A DNA stretch of 64,000 nucleotides from a bacterium. Its GTDB lineage: Bacteria; Armatimonadota; Abditibacteriia; Abditibacteriales; Abditibacteriaceae. Every line of letters starts with the position of its first letter. The first letter of the stretch is position 1. The notes below the pieces were generated by a model that ran no database searches, was not told the DNA's origin, and saw only the letters and a program-made list of their open reading frames with translations. The stretch covers positions 903 through 64,902 of the forward strand of contig SDZD01000033.1 of assembly GCA_004172935.1 (NCBI GenBank). Reading direction: 5' to 3'. The translations under genes and the position numbers were made by a program. Of this stretch, positions 35,101 through 44,126 are shown piece after piece.

Positions 35101-35779
35101 AAATGGTCGGGTCTTGGACTCCCGCCAGAGCGAACGCTTCACGGCGTTCGACGCAAGTACCGCACTGGCCGCAGTGGGTTTCGCCACCTTCATAGCAACT
35201 CCATGTACGGTCGAAAGGCACTTCCAGTTCGCTGCCAATACGCACGATGGCGGTTTTATCCACTTCTAAAAAGGGCGCCAAAAGATGCAAATTGGGGTCG
35301 GCGTATCCCTCGGTGGCCTTTTTCTCCATAGCATCGAAGGCGCTGATAAAACCGGAACGGCAGTCGGGATAGATAAAGTGATCGCCACCATGCACGCCCG
35401 TCGCTACGATTTGCGCGTCTTCGTTGACGGCGACGCCGTAGGCCAAAGCCAGCAAAATAGCGTTGCGGTTGGGCACCACTGTAATGGCCATGTTGGGCGC
35501 GGCGTAGTGTCCGTGCGGCACTTCAACGTCCGAACTGGTGAGCGCCGAATTGGAAATTAGACGCGAAAATGCGCTTAGGTCAACGATGTCGAATTTGGCG
35601 TTCAGGCGCGTCGCGCACTCGCGGGCGAAGTCGAGTTCTTTCTTGTGTTTTTGGCCGTAGTCGAATGCCAACAGATGCAACTGAGCGCCCTGATGCGCGA
35701 GCAGATGCGCCAGCGTCACCGAATCGAGACCGCCCGACACAATCGCCACTGCTTTTTGGCCGTTCAAATCGAGATTCAT
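35084..35779 (-). CDS. queC: 7-cyano-7-deazaguanine synthase
   Basis: 231 residues from ATG 35779 (ATG 35800 also possible). QueC converts 7-carboxy-7-deazaguanine to preQ0 using ATP and ammonia. PP-loop AIVSGGLDSVTLAHLLA, FDYGQKHKKEL, VPNRNAILLALA and GVHGGDHFIYPDCR are present. The C-terminal zinc site is WSCYEGGETHCGQCGTC. It opens the operon queC, membrane protein, queE, and is divergent from murC, with about 73 bases between the two starts. Confidence 0.95.
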   Translation of the reverse strand: MNLDLNGQKAVAIVSGGLDSVTLAHLLAHQGAQLHLLAFDYGQKHKKELDFARECATRLNAKFDIVDLSAFSRLISNSALTSSDVEVPHGHYAAPNMAITVVPNRNAILLALAYGVAVNEDAQIVATGVHGGDHFIYPDCRSGFISAFDAMEKKATEGYADPNLHLLAPFLEVDKTAIVRIGSELEVPFDRTWSCYEGGETHCGQCGTCVERREAFALAGVQDPTIYATSV

Positions 35780-35852
35780 GGGGAAAAGTTTGACCGACAT
35801 TGGCAATGAGGGTTCGCCTTGGCTTCAGGGGTTAAAATTAAAAGCGAATCTC

Positions 35853-37286
35853 ATGCGCTGGAGCGAATTAAAAGCACTCAACGAAGCCTCGCCGCTTTCT
35901 CCCGACTGGTTGAACGAACCACGACACGTCCACATTGTGGGGGCCGGAGGCATCGGTATGAGCGCTCTGGGACACATCCTGCTGGCACGCGGACATCGCG
36001 TTTCGGGATCGGATGCCAATGTCAACGCCCAAACCGAGGCGCTCGCGAAAGGCGGGGCAATCGTTTTTCAAGGGCACACGGCCTCAAATATCGAGGGGGC
36101 AGGGACACTGGTAATTTCGTCGGCAATTAGCGAGGATAACCCCGAAGTTGTGGCGGCTCGCGCAGACGGCATTCCGGTTTTTCATCGCGCGCAATTGATG
36201 GCGGCTCTGTCGAATGGGGCCAAGGTTTCGCTGGCGGTTTCGGGCACACATGGCAAGTCGACGACTTCGGCGATGATGGCCCATATCCTCACCGAGACGG
36301 GCGCCAATCCGACGGCGATTTTAGGGGCGGTTTACCCGCCGTTTGGCTCGAATGTGCGCGTGGGCGACCCCGATTTAGTGGTCGTTGAGGCCGACGAATC
36401 GGATGGCTCTTTCACGTTGTTGCACGCAACGGTGGCGACGATTTTGAACGTGGAACCGGAGCACCTCGAAAACTATGATGATAATCCCAAAGTTCTATGG
36501 GATGCCTTCGAGATGTTCGCCACAAACGCCCAGAAAACGGTGCTGAATGGCGACGCGGGACTACGCAAATCGCCGTTCAAAGATGATCCCTTCGTGCAGT
36601 ATTATTCGTTCACAAGCGGGCATTTACTGGCGAAAAATATTCAGAGCGTGCCGGGCGCGATGCGCTTCGATTTGTTCTTTGGCCCGGCATCGTGCGGCAC
36701 GTTTTCGTTGCCAGTCGCGGGCAAACACAACGTCTCGAACGCACTCGCGGCGCTCGCGAGCGTAGCACAGGCGCGCGGCGTGAAAAGCCCACTGCAATTT
36801 GGCGCGATGGCGCGCACGCTCGAATCTTTCGCGGGGACGCTGCGGCGCATGGAACGCAAAGGCGAGACGAATGGAGTTCTGGTGGTGGATGACTATGGGC
36901 ATCATCCCACTGAGGTCGCGGCAACACTGCGCGCCGCCAAAGATTTCTATGCGCGGCCCCTGACGGTGGTGTTTCAGCCACATCGCTACTCGCGCACCCA
37001 ACAATTAGGGCACGAATTTGGGCCGAGTTTCGAGGCAGCGGACCGAATCATCATCACCGAATTGTATTCGGCATTCGAGACACCTATCGAGGGAGTCAGC
37101 GGAAAAATTGTGCTGGATGCCGTGAAAAAATCATTTCCCGGCAAGCCCATTTTGTGGGCCAATAACCTGGATGAAGCCCGCCAACTGGTACTCGAAAATG
37201 TGGGCAGTGGCGAACTGGTCGTGACAATGGGAGCGGGCGATATTACCCGGTTAGGCCCTCAAATTTTGAATTCGCTTCAAAAATAG
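35853..37286 (+). CDS. murC: UDP-N-acetylmuramate--L-alanine ligase
   Basis: 477 residues from ATG 35853. MurC adds L-alanine to UDP-MurNAc with ATP in the cytosol. The N-terminal Rossmann domain has HIVGAGGIGMSALGHILLARG; the ATPase loop is SGTHGKSTTSAM (residues 130-141); EADESDGSF and VVDDYGHHPTEVAATL are central and C-terminal family motifs. It opens the cluster murC, murB, ddl, the peptidoglycan-precursor part of the dcw cluster, with 30 bases to murB. Confidence 0.95.
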   Translation: MRWSELKALNEASPLSPDWLNEPRHVHIVGAGGIGMSALGHILLARGHRVSGSDANVNAQTEALAKGGAIVFQGHTASNIEGAGTLVISSAISEDNPEVVAARADGIPVFHRAQLMAALSNGAKVSLAVSGTHGKSTTSAMMAHILTETGANPTAILGAVYPPFGSNVRVGDPDLVVVEADESDGSFTLLHATVATILNVEPEHLENYDDNPKVLWDAFEMFATNAQKTVLNGDAGLRKSPFKDDPFVQYYSFTSGHLLAKNIQSVPGAMRFDLFFGPASCGTFSLPVAGKHNVSNALAALASVAQARGVKSPLQFGAMARTLESFAGTLRRMERKGETNGVLVVDDYGHHPTEVAATLRAAKDFYARPLTVVFQPHRYSRTQQLGHEFGPSFEAADRIIITELYSAFETPIEGVSGKIVLDAVKKSFPGKPILWANNLDEARQLVLENVGSGELVVTMGAGDITRLGPQILNSLQK

Positions 37287-37316
37287 GTCCAAGTCGGTCA
37301 AACTGCAACCTTCTTC

Positions 37317-38249
37317 ATGTCCGTTTCATCTTGGATATCGTCTCTGTTGACGTTACCGTTTGTGGTAGCCAACGAGCCTCTTGTACGCCACACCACGATG
37401 CGGGTCGGTGGCCCCGCCGTCGTGTGGGTCGAGCCACAGACAGAAGCCGAACTCACCGCTTTTTTGGAAATCAACCAGAAAGTGGGCGCCCCACTGTACG
37501 TTCTGGGGGCGGGATCGAATGTGGTTCCGACAGACGATGGATGGAACGGGGCAGTTCTTCATCTGGGCAAAGGCTTTGGAAAATCGAGTGTCGAGGGCAA
37601 CGTTCTCATCGCGGGCGGTGGCGCATTTCTGCCGAAGCTAACGCACTTCGCCAATGAGAACCGGTTGGGGAATTTTGAGTGGGCCTGTGGTATCCCAGGC
37701 TCAGTCGGCGGCAGCGTGTGGGGCAATGCGGGTGCGCGCGGCTTCAATGGTCATGGTTTTGAAGGCCGCGACGCGGCGACAGACTTCGATGGCTGCATCG
37801 CATTTGATCGGCGCGGCAGACGCCACGAACTGCACAAAGACGATGTGGAATTTTCCTACCGCCGCTCGTCGCTGGGGCAACTGATCGTGACCGAGGCGCG
37901 CTTTGCGCTCAAGCCACTATCTGAGGAAGAGGCCGTTACCCACAAAGAAGGGGTGCGCCAACTACTGGACGTACGCCGCAAAACACAACCCGCGAATGCG
38001 GCAAGCGCGGGCTGTATCTGGAAAAACCCCAAAGTCGAGGGCTGTGTGAGCGCGGGTGCATTGGTGGAACAATGCGGCTTGAAGGGACAGAATTGCGGTC
38101 CGGCTCGTGTTTCCGAAATCCACGCGAACTTCATCGTCAATACGGGTGGGGCGAGCAGCGCGCAGGTGCGCGAACTGGCGCAATACGTTGAAGAAGAAGT
38201 CGAGGACCAGACGGGAATCAAGCTCGAACGCGAAGCTCGTTTCTTGTAA
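37317..38249 (+). CDS. murB: UDP-N-acetylenolpyruvoylglucosamine reductase
   Basis: 310 residues. MurB reduces enolpyruvyl-UDP-GlcNAc to UDP-MurNAc with NADPH and FAD. FAD-binding segments are HTTMRVGGPAVVWV, LGAGSNVV and the Gly-rich WACGIPGSVGGSVWGNAGA. The substrate site has FSYRRS, AGCIWKNPK (type-II-like loop variant) and ARVSEIHANFIVNTGGASS, where the C-terminal Glu/Ser region protonates the intermediate. It lies 30 bases after murC and about 60 before ddl. Start ATG 37317. Confidence 0.94.
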   Translation: MSVSSWISSLLTLPFVVANEPLVRHTTMRVGGPAVVWVEPQTEAELTAFLEINQKVGAPLYVLGAGSNVVPTDDGWNGAVLHLGKGFGKSSVEGNVLIAGGGAFLPKLTHFANENRLGNFEWACGIPGSVGGSVWGNAGARGFNGHGFEGRDAATDFDGCIAFDRRGRRHELHKDDVEFSYRRSSLGQLIVTEARFALKPLSEEEAVTHKEGVRQLLDVRRKTQPANAASAGCIWKNPKVEGCVSAGALVEQCGLKGQNCGPARVSEIHANFIVNTGGASSAQVRELAQYVEEEVEDQTGIKLEREARFL

Positions 38250-38308
38250 TTGTTTGCTTGAGCGTCTCATTTTTCTTGCTGAGGCTCGCTAAGCTGTAAA
38301 GTCGGTTT

Positions 38309-39316
38309 ATGCACTCCAAAATTTCCGTCGCCGTCCTGTTGGGGGGCGATTCGTCCGAACGCTCCGTGTCGCTTGATTCGGGTCGAGCGGTCGCCGAAGC
38401 GCTTGATTCCACGCGCTTTGCCGTGACATGCTTCGACGTGAACGACCACATCTCCATTGATAGCCTCGCGCGCCCCTCGGCGTTGGGCCAAAGCCCCAGT
38501 AACGCACTGTTTCCGCTCGCCTGGAAGGATTTAATCGTGGCGCTCGACACCAATGGCTTCGATGTGGTGTTTCCCGTTTTGCATGGCGGACGTGGCGAAG
38601 ATGGCACGCTGCAACATTTGCTCAAAGTGGCGGGGCTGAAGTACGTCGGTAGCCCCGCGCGCGCCTGTACTATTGCCATTGATAAACCCCTCGCCAAGTC
38701 GTACCTTTCGACTTTTGGCATTCCCTCGCCACGTGGCATTTATGTGTCGTCGCTAGAGGAATTGAGCAAACACGACATCCCCTATCCGTGTGTCGTGAAA
38801 CCCGCAGGCGGCGGTTCGTCGGTAGGCGTGACCATTCTTGAGACAAGCGAAGGCTTAGAGGACGCAGTCGGCAAATCACTGGCGGATGGTTCGGGCGCCC
38901 TCATCGAAGAGTTCATTCCCGGCATCGAAGTAACGTGTACGGTGATTGGCGAAGGCGAAAGCGCAAAAGCGCTCCCCGCCATTGAGGTCGTACCCAAACT
39001 CGGCGATGGCTTCTACGATTTCGAGGCCAAATACGCCAAGGGCGGCTCTGACCATATCATTCCACCACGCATTAGCGATGGCTTGCAAGTCGAGGTCGCG
39101 GGCATGGCGCTACGCGCCCACCAGTTACTCGGATGTCGCGGCGTGACCCGCTCCGACTTTCTGGTTTCGGACGAGCGCGGGGCCATCTACCTCGAAACCA
39201 ATACTTCGCCGGGCATGACGGGCACCAGCCTAGTTCCAGATGCGGCCCGCGCCATTGGCCTGGAGTTCCCGTACCTTGTCGAGAAATTGGTGATGGATGC
39301 GCTGAATCAGGATTAA
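38309..39316 (+). CDS. ddl: D-alanine--D-alanine ligase
   Basis: 335 residues. Joins two D-alanines with ATP for the peptidoglycan stem peptide. ATP-grasp enzyme: VAVLLGGDSSERSVSLDSG at the N terminus, FPVLHGGRGEDGTLQHLLK, DKPLAKSYLSTFGIPSP, PCVVKPAGGGSSVGVT, and the C-terminal catalytic loop RSDFLVSDERGAIYLETNTSPGMTGTSLVP. The sequence is complete and of normal length. It is the last gene of murC-murB-ddl; ftsQ, ftsA and ftsZ do not follow, and a terminator comes 17 bases after the stop. Confidence 0.95.
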   Translation: MHSKISVAVLLGGDSSERSVSLDSGRAVAEALDSTRFAVTCFDVNDHISIDSLARPSALGQSPSNALFPLAWKDLIVALDTNGFDVVFPVLHGGRGEDGTLQHLLKVAGLKYVGSPARACTIAIDKPLAKSYLSTFGIPSPRGIYVSSLEELSKHDIPYPCVVKPAGGGSSVGVTILETSEGLEDAVGKSLADGSGALIEEFIPGIEVTCTVIGEGESAKALPAIEVVPKLGDGFYDFEAKYAKGGSDHIIPPRISDGLQVEVAGMALRAHQLLGCRGVTRSDFLVSDERGAIYLETNTSPGMTGTSLVPDAARAIGLEFPYLVEKLVMDALNQD

Positions 39317-39333
39317 CCCTGCCCCCACCAAAC

Positions 39334-39365
39334 AAAAAGCCCCGCGAACTAGCGGGGCTTTTTTG
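39334..39365. terminator. bidirectional terminator between ddl and the GH89 gene
   Basis: AAAAAGCCCCGC and GCGGGGCTTTTTT pair around GAACTA, in the gap between convergent stops at 39316 and 39370. Confidence 0.87.
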
Positions 39366-39369
39366 GTTT

Positions 39370-41970
39370 TCAGGGCGAGATTTTGACGAACTTCAGCACG
39401 CCCGATGAGTTGTTGCTGGAAGCGCCGCTCGCCTGCGCGCGCAATGTGTAGGATTCGAGGCCATTGAGAAGTTGGGGAATTTTGAGGACGAAAGAATTTT
39501 GGCGATTTTCATTGCCAGTCCAACCTTCGTGAATATCCTCGGCGATTTTCTTGTCGCTTTCGTAAAGCGCGACCGAATGAATTTTGAGCGCGCTATCACC
39601 GCTTTTCCACTGAAACGTGGCCTGATAGGTACCCGCCTGATCCATATTATCGCCCACATCAAAGCTAAATTCAGTGACGCCTTTGGCGAGTTTCCAACTC
39701 TGGGGCTTAGTTTGAGATTCGAGTCGCACGTACTCACGGGTAAGCGGTGCATATTTGGCGAGGAGTTCGGTGGCAATGGCGACCGTGTCGCCCTGGGGTT
39801 GGGGCGAATAGGTCTTTGTTGCTTTCGCGAAGGCAATGTCGGTGGCTGCACGGCGCGATTTGTACCAGTTATCCAACGTCGAGGCTGGCTGTTTGCCCTC
39901 CAACACGGCGCGATAATCATCGAAAAATGCTTGCCAGCGTGGAAGATAGTAATCGCGAGTCAGGCCCGCCCATTGACGGTGCGAGTAATCGTTCAGAGGG
40001 TCGACACGCCCGCTCCAAGTCGTTAACAACATGCGTGCGCTTTCTTCCATGAGCGCTTTTTCGGCGGGTGTCGTGCCTTTGGCACGCGCCCCAGCGATCC
40101 AAGTGCCCAGCAGCCAGTTTTTATCGCTGGCGAGGAGCCGGTCACAATCACTCAGTAATCCGATGAACTGACTGGAATATTGATTGAAAGCAGTGCGGTC
40201 TTTGCGATTGTAGGCGTCCATCGCTTTCTCTAGCGTCGGGCGTCCGAGTTCAACGATGACCTGGCGCGTCCAATCCACAAGATCGTAGCGATAGGTCTGC
40301 TGGTTTTTCAGTTGCGGTGCAGCTTGGAGGAGCGTCTCGGCGGCATCGGCGATTTTAGCTCTATCGTAATACAGCTTGCCTAGAGAGTTGCTATAAACCC
40401 TGGTTGGCGCCGGGGCTGGTCTGGCGAACAAGATGGACTCAGTCGGCCCATTTTGCATTTGTTCCGGCGAATAGATGCCGCTGTCCATCAGTTGCCCGAT
40501 GGCCTTACGTGCTGTGGGGTTCGCGGAACCATAGCGACGCCGCGAATAATCGTCCAACCAGACGTTCACATCAATGTCCTGACTGCGCCAGAAATTATCA
40601 AAGAACAAGTCGTAATACAGTGGGTTTTGCTCCGTGCCTTCGGACAGCAAACCCACTCCCTGCATATTACCGCGCTTGTTAGCCGGATTGAGCAGAAAAC
40701 TCGATAGATTGGACATGAATGGCACTCCACCAAACAGCCCATTTTTGCCACCAAAGTTCGCTAATTCACACCATAGCCAGGGTATACCGTCGTAAGTGCG
40801 AAGCGAACTGCCATCATTGCCGTTTCGCAGGTCGCGGCACAGTTGCAAGACCATCGTTTTTTGCGGGTCAAGCCCAGCCAGAAGCTTGGGGACGGGGTTG
40901 TTCTGCCACCCCTGTAATACCCAGGTTGAACCGGGGCTGGCTTTCTGCATAGCCGTCTGAACATTTTTCGCGGCTTCATCGAGCGGCGTATCGCCGGGAC
41001 GCCCGCCCTCGTGGAACAGGTCGCCACCATAGGCCAAAGAAGAGCCGCCATACTGCGCGTGCAAGTTCTTGTACCAGATGGCCGCGACGCGCGGGAACTG
41101 GGTGCTAGTGGGCTTAAGCACGATGGGGCGCTGATAAACATTCCAACTTCCCTGCGGCAACAGATCAGGTTTAAGGTCGGGGACATAATCGCCAATGTCA
41201 TTCGGGAGCAGCCCCACAAAACCGGTCAGAACGGGCGTAATGCCCAATTCGCGCATCCGTGTCGTAATCTGGCGCCCCAACTTGGCCTCATTTTCGATTT
41301 GAGCAGCACTCATGGGGCCACCAGTGCCTTCGAGATTGCCCATATGCCACCACGCGGCATAGGCGGGATTAGCGATGAATTGGCGAATCTTATCTTCGGG
41401 GTAGCCCAAATCGCGCAGCGTTTGCCGCCACACCTTTTCCATGCCCGCAGTGACTAGCACCTGATTAAAACCATTGGTGGCAAGGAAGTCGATTTCGCGT
41501 TGCCAACGTTGCCAATCCCAGAAAGCCGAGGTGTAAGACAGCGTGCAATAGTTGAAAGCGAACCGCTTAGGATAGGGAGTTGAGTTGATAATGGTCGCCG
41601 TTGGTGCGGGGAGACGGGCGGGCAAATTCAGTTGGTCTCCGTTCCACGAGAGGTGCGCGTTAGCAACGTGCTTTAAATACCAACCATACGCCGAAGCCTG
41701 AGCAGTAGGGGTGTTACCGCTCAGCACGATTTTGTTGTTGCTGGCTCGAATCTCGAAGCGCTCACTTCCACCTGCTGGCAACGAGACAATTTGAAATTGG
41801 GCGGCGGACTGAGGAGTCACCCGGCGAATGAGGGCCTCAACAGCACCGGGATTTGGCTTGGCAGGGGCGGCCATTGCCACCGCTGGCATCAGCAACTCAG
41901 TTCCACAAAACAACAGTCCCGAAGTGAGCAAGGGCAGCGACAATTTCATTGGCTTGGGTTTCATTGGCAT
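39370..41970 (-). CDS. secreted alpha-N-acetylglucosaminidase (GH89, NAGLU family)
   Basis: 866 residues. N-terminal signal peptide within the first 35 residues (LSLPLLTSGLLFCGTELLMPAVAMAAP). Starts at 41970, 41964 or 41949 are all possible (MPM KPKPMKL). The GH89 features are RFAFNYCTLSYTSAFWDWQRWQREIDFLATNGFNQVL, the HMGNLEGTGGPM segment, VAAIWYKNLHAQYG and WLWCELANFGGKNG, where the Glu residues fit the catalytic pair. It should release terminal alpha-linked GlcNAc from glycans such as heparan sulfate-like or mucin polysaccharides, probably outside the cell or in the periplasm. The last 120 residues form a beta-rich carbohydrate-binding-like region. Confidence 0.9.
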   Translation of the reverse strand: MPMKPKPMKLSLPLLTSGLLFCGTELLMPAVAMAAPAKPNPGAVEALIRRVTPQSAAQFQIVSLPAGGSERFEIRASNNKIVLSGNTPTAQASAYGWYLKHVANAHLSWNGDQLNLPARLPAPTATIINSTPYPKRFAFNYCTLSYTSAFWDWQRWQREIDFLATNGFNQVLVTAGMEKVWRQTLRDLGYPEDKIRQFIANPAYAAWWHMGNLEGTGGPMSAAQIENEAKLGRQITTRMRELGITPVLTGFVGLLPNDIGDYVPDLKPDLLPQGSWNVYQRPIVLKPTSTQFPRVAAIWYKNLHAQYGGSSLAYGGDLFHEGGRPGDTPLDEAAKNVQTAMQKASPGSTWVLQGWQNNPVPKLLAGLDPQKTMVLQLCRDLRNGNDGSSLRTYDGIPWLWCELANFGGKNGLFGGVPFMSNLSSFLLNPANKRGNMQGVGLLSEGTEQNPLYYDLFFDNFWRSQDIDVNVWLDDYSRRRYGSANPTARKAIGQLMDSGIYSPEQMQNGPTESILFARPAPAPTRVYSNSLGKLYYDRAKIADAAETLLQAAPQLKNQQTYRYDLVDWTRQVIVELGRPTLEKAMDAYNRKDRTAFNQYSSQFIGLLSDCDRLLASDKNWLLGTWIAGARAKGTTPAEKALMEESARMLLTTWSGRVDPLNDYSHRQWAGLTRDYYLPRWQAFFDDYRAVLEGKQPASTLDNWYKSRRAATDIAFAKATKTYSPQPQGDTVAIATELLAKYAPLTREYVRLESQTKPQSWKLAKGVTEFSFDVGDNMDQAGTYQATFQWKSGDSALKIHSVALYESDKKIAEDIHEGWTGNENRQNSFVLKIPQLLNGLESYTLRAQASGASSNNSSGVLKFVKISP

Positions 41971-42137
41971 TCTATTGAAAACGGCGGGGCGTTATTTACA
42001 CGCGACTTCGCCGCCGGAAGAGTGGTGCGAGACTCAACGACATCCCCTCCCTGACCCGCAAGAGATTGAACATCTATGCGGGCCAGAAAGCAGAAATAAG
42101 ATGGCACAGGAACGGAGCCATTATACCCATTGCGGTC

Positions 42138-42181
42138 CAAATTCAAACATTATGGACCACAATCTGATTATTTTGAATTTG
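42138..42181. promoter_or_regulatory. inverted repeat upstream of the lipoprotein gene
   Basis: CAAATTCAAA (42138-42147) and TTTGAATTTG (42172-42181) are exact inverted repeats 24 bases apart, in the AT-rich region between the divergent GH89 gene and the lipoprotein gene at 42224. Possible operator half-sites or chance in an AT-rich stretch. Confidence 0.3.
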
Positions 42182-42223
42182 CTCGCCAACATTTCATGAT
42201 TTAAACTTTCTGGGAAAATTTCA

Positions 42224-42778
42224 ATGAAACGACTTCTCCCTACCCTATTGCCACTGCTTTTGCTGACAGGCTGCGCTTCACAGACAGTGACACCTGCCGA
42301 CAAAACCGCATTCATCACCATCTCGGAGTTGGTTGCTTTTGGATACGACAATCCCAAGCCGCCACAAGGCCAGTGGAGCAAAACCGCTTATGGCGATGGC
42401 ACCTACGAGATCGAATACGAAGCGGAAACCCCCGATGAGGAACAGAAATATCCCCTGTATTTCGACGAGAGCCTTTCGGATGAGAGAACGGCCAAAGATG
42501 CTCTCACATACCTTGCGGGAACACGCGGAGCGATGAATCTGGGACTCAAAACCCAGAACTTGACCGAGAAAGCGCTGCCCAACCAGATTATTTACGGCGA
42601 TGGTTCGAGCCTGACGACGCTGCAAAGCGGCAACATCGTCGTGGGCAACATTTTCTCAGCACGCAAAAAGGGGCGCACCTTCTCCTTAATGCTGGTGGGT
42701 ATGGCCTTCGATAATTCCAAAGATTGGGACGACTTCGCAGGAAAGAAAGTGCGCGCATGGTTGGATGGCGCCAAATAG
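42224..42778 (+). CDS. putative lipoprotein
   Basis: 184 residues. MKRLLPTLLPLLLLTGCASQ is a clear type II signal with lipobox LTGC. The mature part is acidic (KTAYGDGTYEIEYEAETPDEEQKY) and contains KVRAWLDGAK at its end, with no recognised family. The pattern (short export signal, Thr/Asp-rich, ends with a conserved-looking SLMLVGMAFDNSKDWDDF) could be a small periplasmic domain. Followed 42 bases later by the substrate-binding protein gene. Confidence 0.65.
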   Translation: MKRLLPTLLPLLLLTGCASQTVTPADKTAFITISELVAFGYDNPKPPQGQWSKTAYGDGTYEIEYEAETPDEEQKYPLYFDESLSDERTAKDALTYLAGTRGAMNLGLKTQNLTEKALPNQIIYGDGSSLTTLQSGNIVVGNIFSARKKGRTFSLMLVGMAFDNSKDWDDFAGKKVRAWLDGAK

Positions 42779-42820
42779 AATCCGTAAGCCCCACATAACT
42801 CAAAGAACAGTGGAGACAGG

Positions 42821-43843
42821 ATGCAAGTTACCTACTTGATATTATCAATATTGGTAATATCTAAGTCCGTAATGCGTATCCATTTGGCTCTCCCTGTTCT
42901 GATTACAATGCTGTGCATCGCCATACCACGCGGCAATGCACAGCGTTCGGCTCCGCAAAAGCTTAATAAGCAACTCTCTCTGGCTTTCGTGACCAATAAT
43001 CCAGCGGATTTTTGGATGGTGGCGCGTAAAGGAGTCGAAAAAGCGGAAAAGGAACTCGGCATTAAGGTGGATTATCAAATGCCTTCTAACGGCACCGCCG
43101 CCGAGCAAACGCAAATCGTGAACGATTTGTTGGCGAAGGGAGTGGATGGCATCGCCATATCACCCGTCGATCCAGATAATCAGACCAACTTCATCAACTC
43201 GACTTCAGCCAGAACTCTTGTCTTCACACAGGACTCCGACGCACCGCACTCGAAGCGGACTTGTTTTATAGGCACCGACAACATCGCGGCGGGATACCAG
43301 GCAGGGGAGGAGCTTAAAAAGGCGCTACCAAGAGGCGGCAATATAATGATTTTCGTTGGCAGACGAGATGCGCGAAACGCTGCCGACCGCATCAAGGGAT
43401 TAAAGGAATCTCTGGGGCAAAGCAGAATCAAAGTGCTTGGTGTGCGGACTGATGATACCGATAGAGTTAAGGCCAAGGCGAATGTTTCGGACGCGCTCAT
43501 TCGTTATCCCAAACTGGCTGCTTGCGTTGGCATTTGGAGTTACAATGGCCCCGCTATTTTGAGCGCGCTTCGGGACGCAAAGAAGACAGGCAAAGTCAAA
43601 ATCGTTTGCTTCGATGAAGAGGAGGATGTGTTGAGCGGAATAAAGAACGGCGAAATTTCAGCAGCCATCGTGCAACAGCCTTTTCAGTTCGGCTATCAGT
43701 CCATCATCAACATGGCGAAGTTTCTTCGCGGCGATAAATCGGTCGTTCCCGCCAATCGGCAGGTCTTCATTCCTACTGTCGTGATTCGCCAAAAGAACGT
43801 GGCTTCGTTTCGAAAGCAGCTCGCCCAATTGCGCGGGCGCTGA
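42821..43843 (+). CDS. periplasmic sugar-binding protein (RbsB-like), orphan
   Basis: 340 residues from ATG 42821, with GGAGAC just upstream. An internal ATG at 42872 gives MRIHLALPVLITMLCIAIPRGNA, a cleaner signal peptide, so the true start is uncertain. The fold is the ribose-type family: LAFVTNNPADFWMVARKGVEKAEKELGIKV, ISPVDPDNQTNFIN, FIGTDNIAAGYQAGE, VGRRDARNAADRIKGLKESL and VCFDEEEDVLSGIKNGEISAAIVQQPFQFGYQ. It would bind a sugar in the periplasm for an ABC importer or a chemoreceptor, but no permease or ATPase gene is near. Confidence 0.88.
   Translation: MQVTYLILSILVISKSVMRIHLALPVLITMLCIAIPRGNAQRSAPQKLNKQLSLAFVTNNPADFWMVARKGVEKAEKELGIKVDYQMPSNGTAAEQTQIVNDLLAKGVDGIAISPVDPDNQTNFINSTSARTLVFTQDSDAPHSKRTCFIGTDNIAAGYQAGEELKKALPRGGNIMIFVGRRDARNAADRIKGLKESLGQSRIKVLGVRTDDTDRVKAKANVSDALIRYPKLAACVGIWSYNGPAILSALRDAKKTGKVKIVCFDEEEDVLSGIKNGEISAAIVQQPFQFGYQSIINMAKFLRGDKSVVPANRQVFIPTVVIRQKNVASFRKQLAQLRGR
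42838..42861. promoter_or_regulatory. 24-bp near-perfect palindrome at the start of the binding-protein gene
   Basis: Reads GATATTA, T, CAATATTG, G, TAATATC. The outer 7-bp arms and the inner 8-bp palindrome are exact; only the two flanking T/G positions mismatch, and in RNA they would form G-U pairs. It lies 17 bases into the annotated coding frame but upstream of the alternative start at 42872, where it would be in the leader. Could be an operator or an RNA hairpin; which is unknown. Confidence 0.45.
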
Positions 43844-44126
43844 ATTTTCCCCTATTTTCTCCATCAAAGCACACTTTTCCGTATTCTGGGAATATAGTTA
43901 GCCTCCTAATGACAAGGAAAGTAGGCAAATCATCAAAGTTAGCGATTAAATGCTCAAAATATAGTGAGAGTAGGGAAAGAAGTAACTGGTGATTCCTTTT
44001 CATAGGGGGAACTGCCTGTCCGACTGTCCAATAACTGAAAAGCCCGCTTCGATTGAAGCGGGCTTTTCGGGTTTTAGTGGGGCTTGTTATTGTTGCTCCC
44101 ACCAACGTTGCTCAACACTCAGAAGA
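43844..44126. other. 283-base intergenic region
   Basis: No ORF supported. The only clear element is the terminator at 44037-44068. The part before it (43850-43990) is AT-rich with no recognisable motif. Confidence 0.5.
44037..44068 (+). terminator. terminator upstream of the tandem paralog pair
   Basis: GAAAAGCCCGCTTC, loop GATT, GAAGCGGGCTTTTC. A near-identical hairpin sits at 46855-46886, and its left arm occurs alone at 45306-45319. It lies 200 bases past the binding-protein gene, the only upstream transcript it can serve. Confidence 0.8.

Noticed and set aside
44037..44068. CRISPR-like repeated GCCCGCTTC segments
   Set aside because: Only two full copies and one half, 1.3-1.5 kb apart, each with its own loop: terminators, not an array. 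No cas-like genes were seen.
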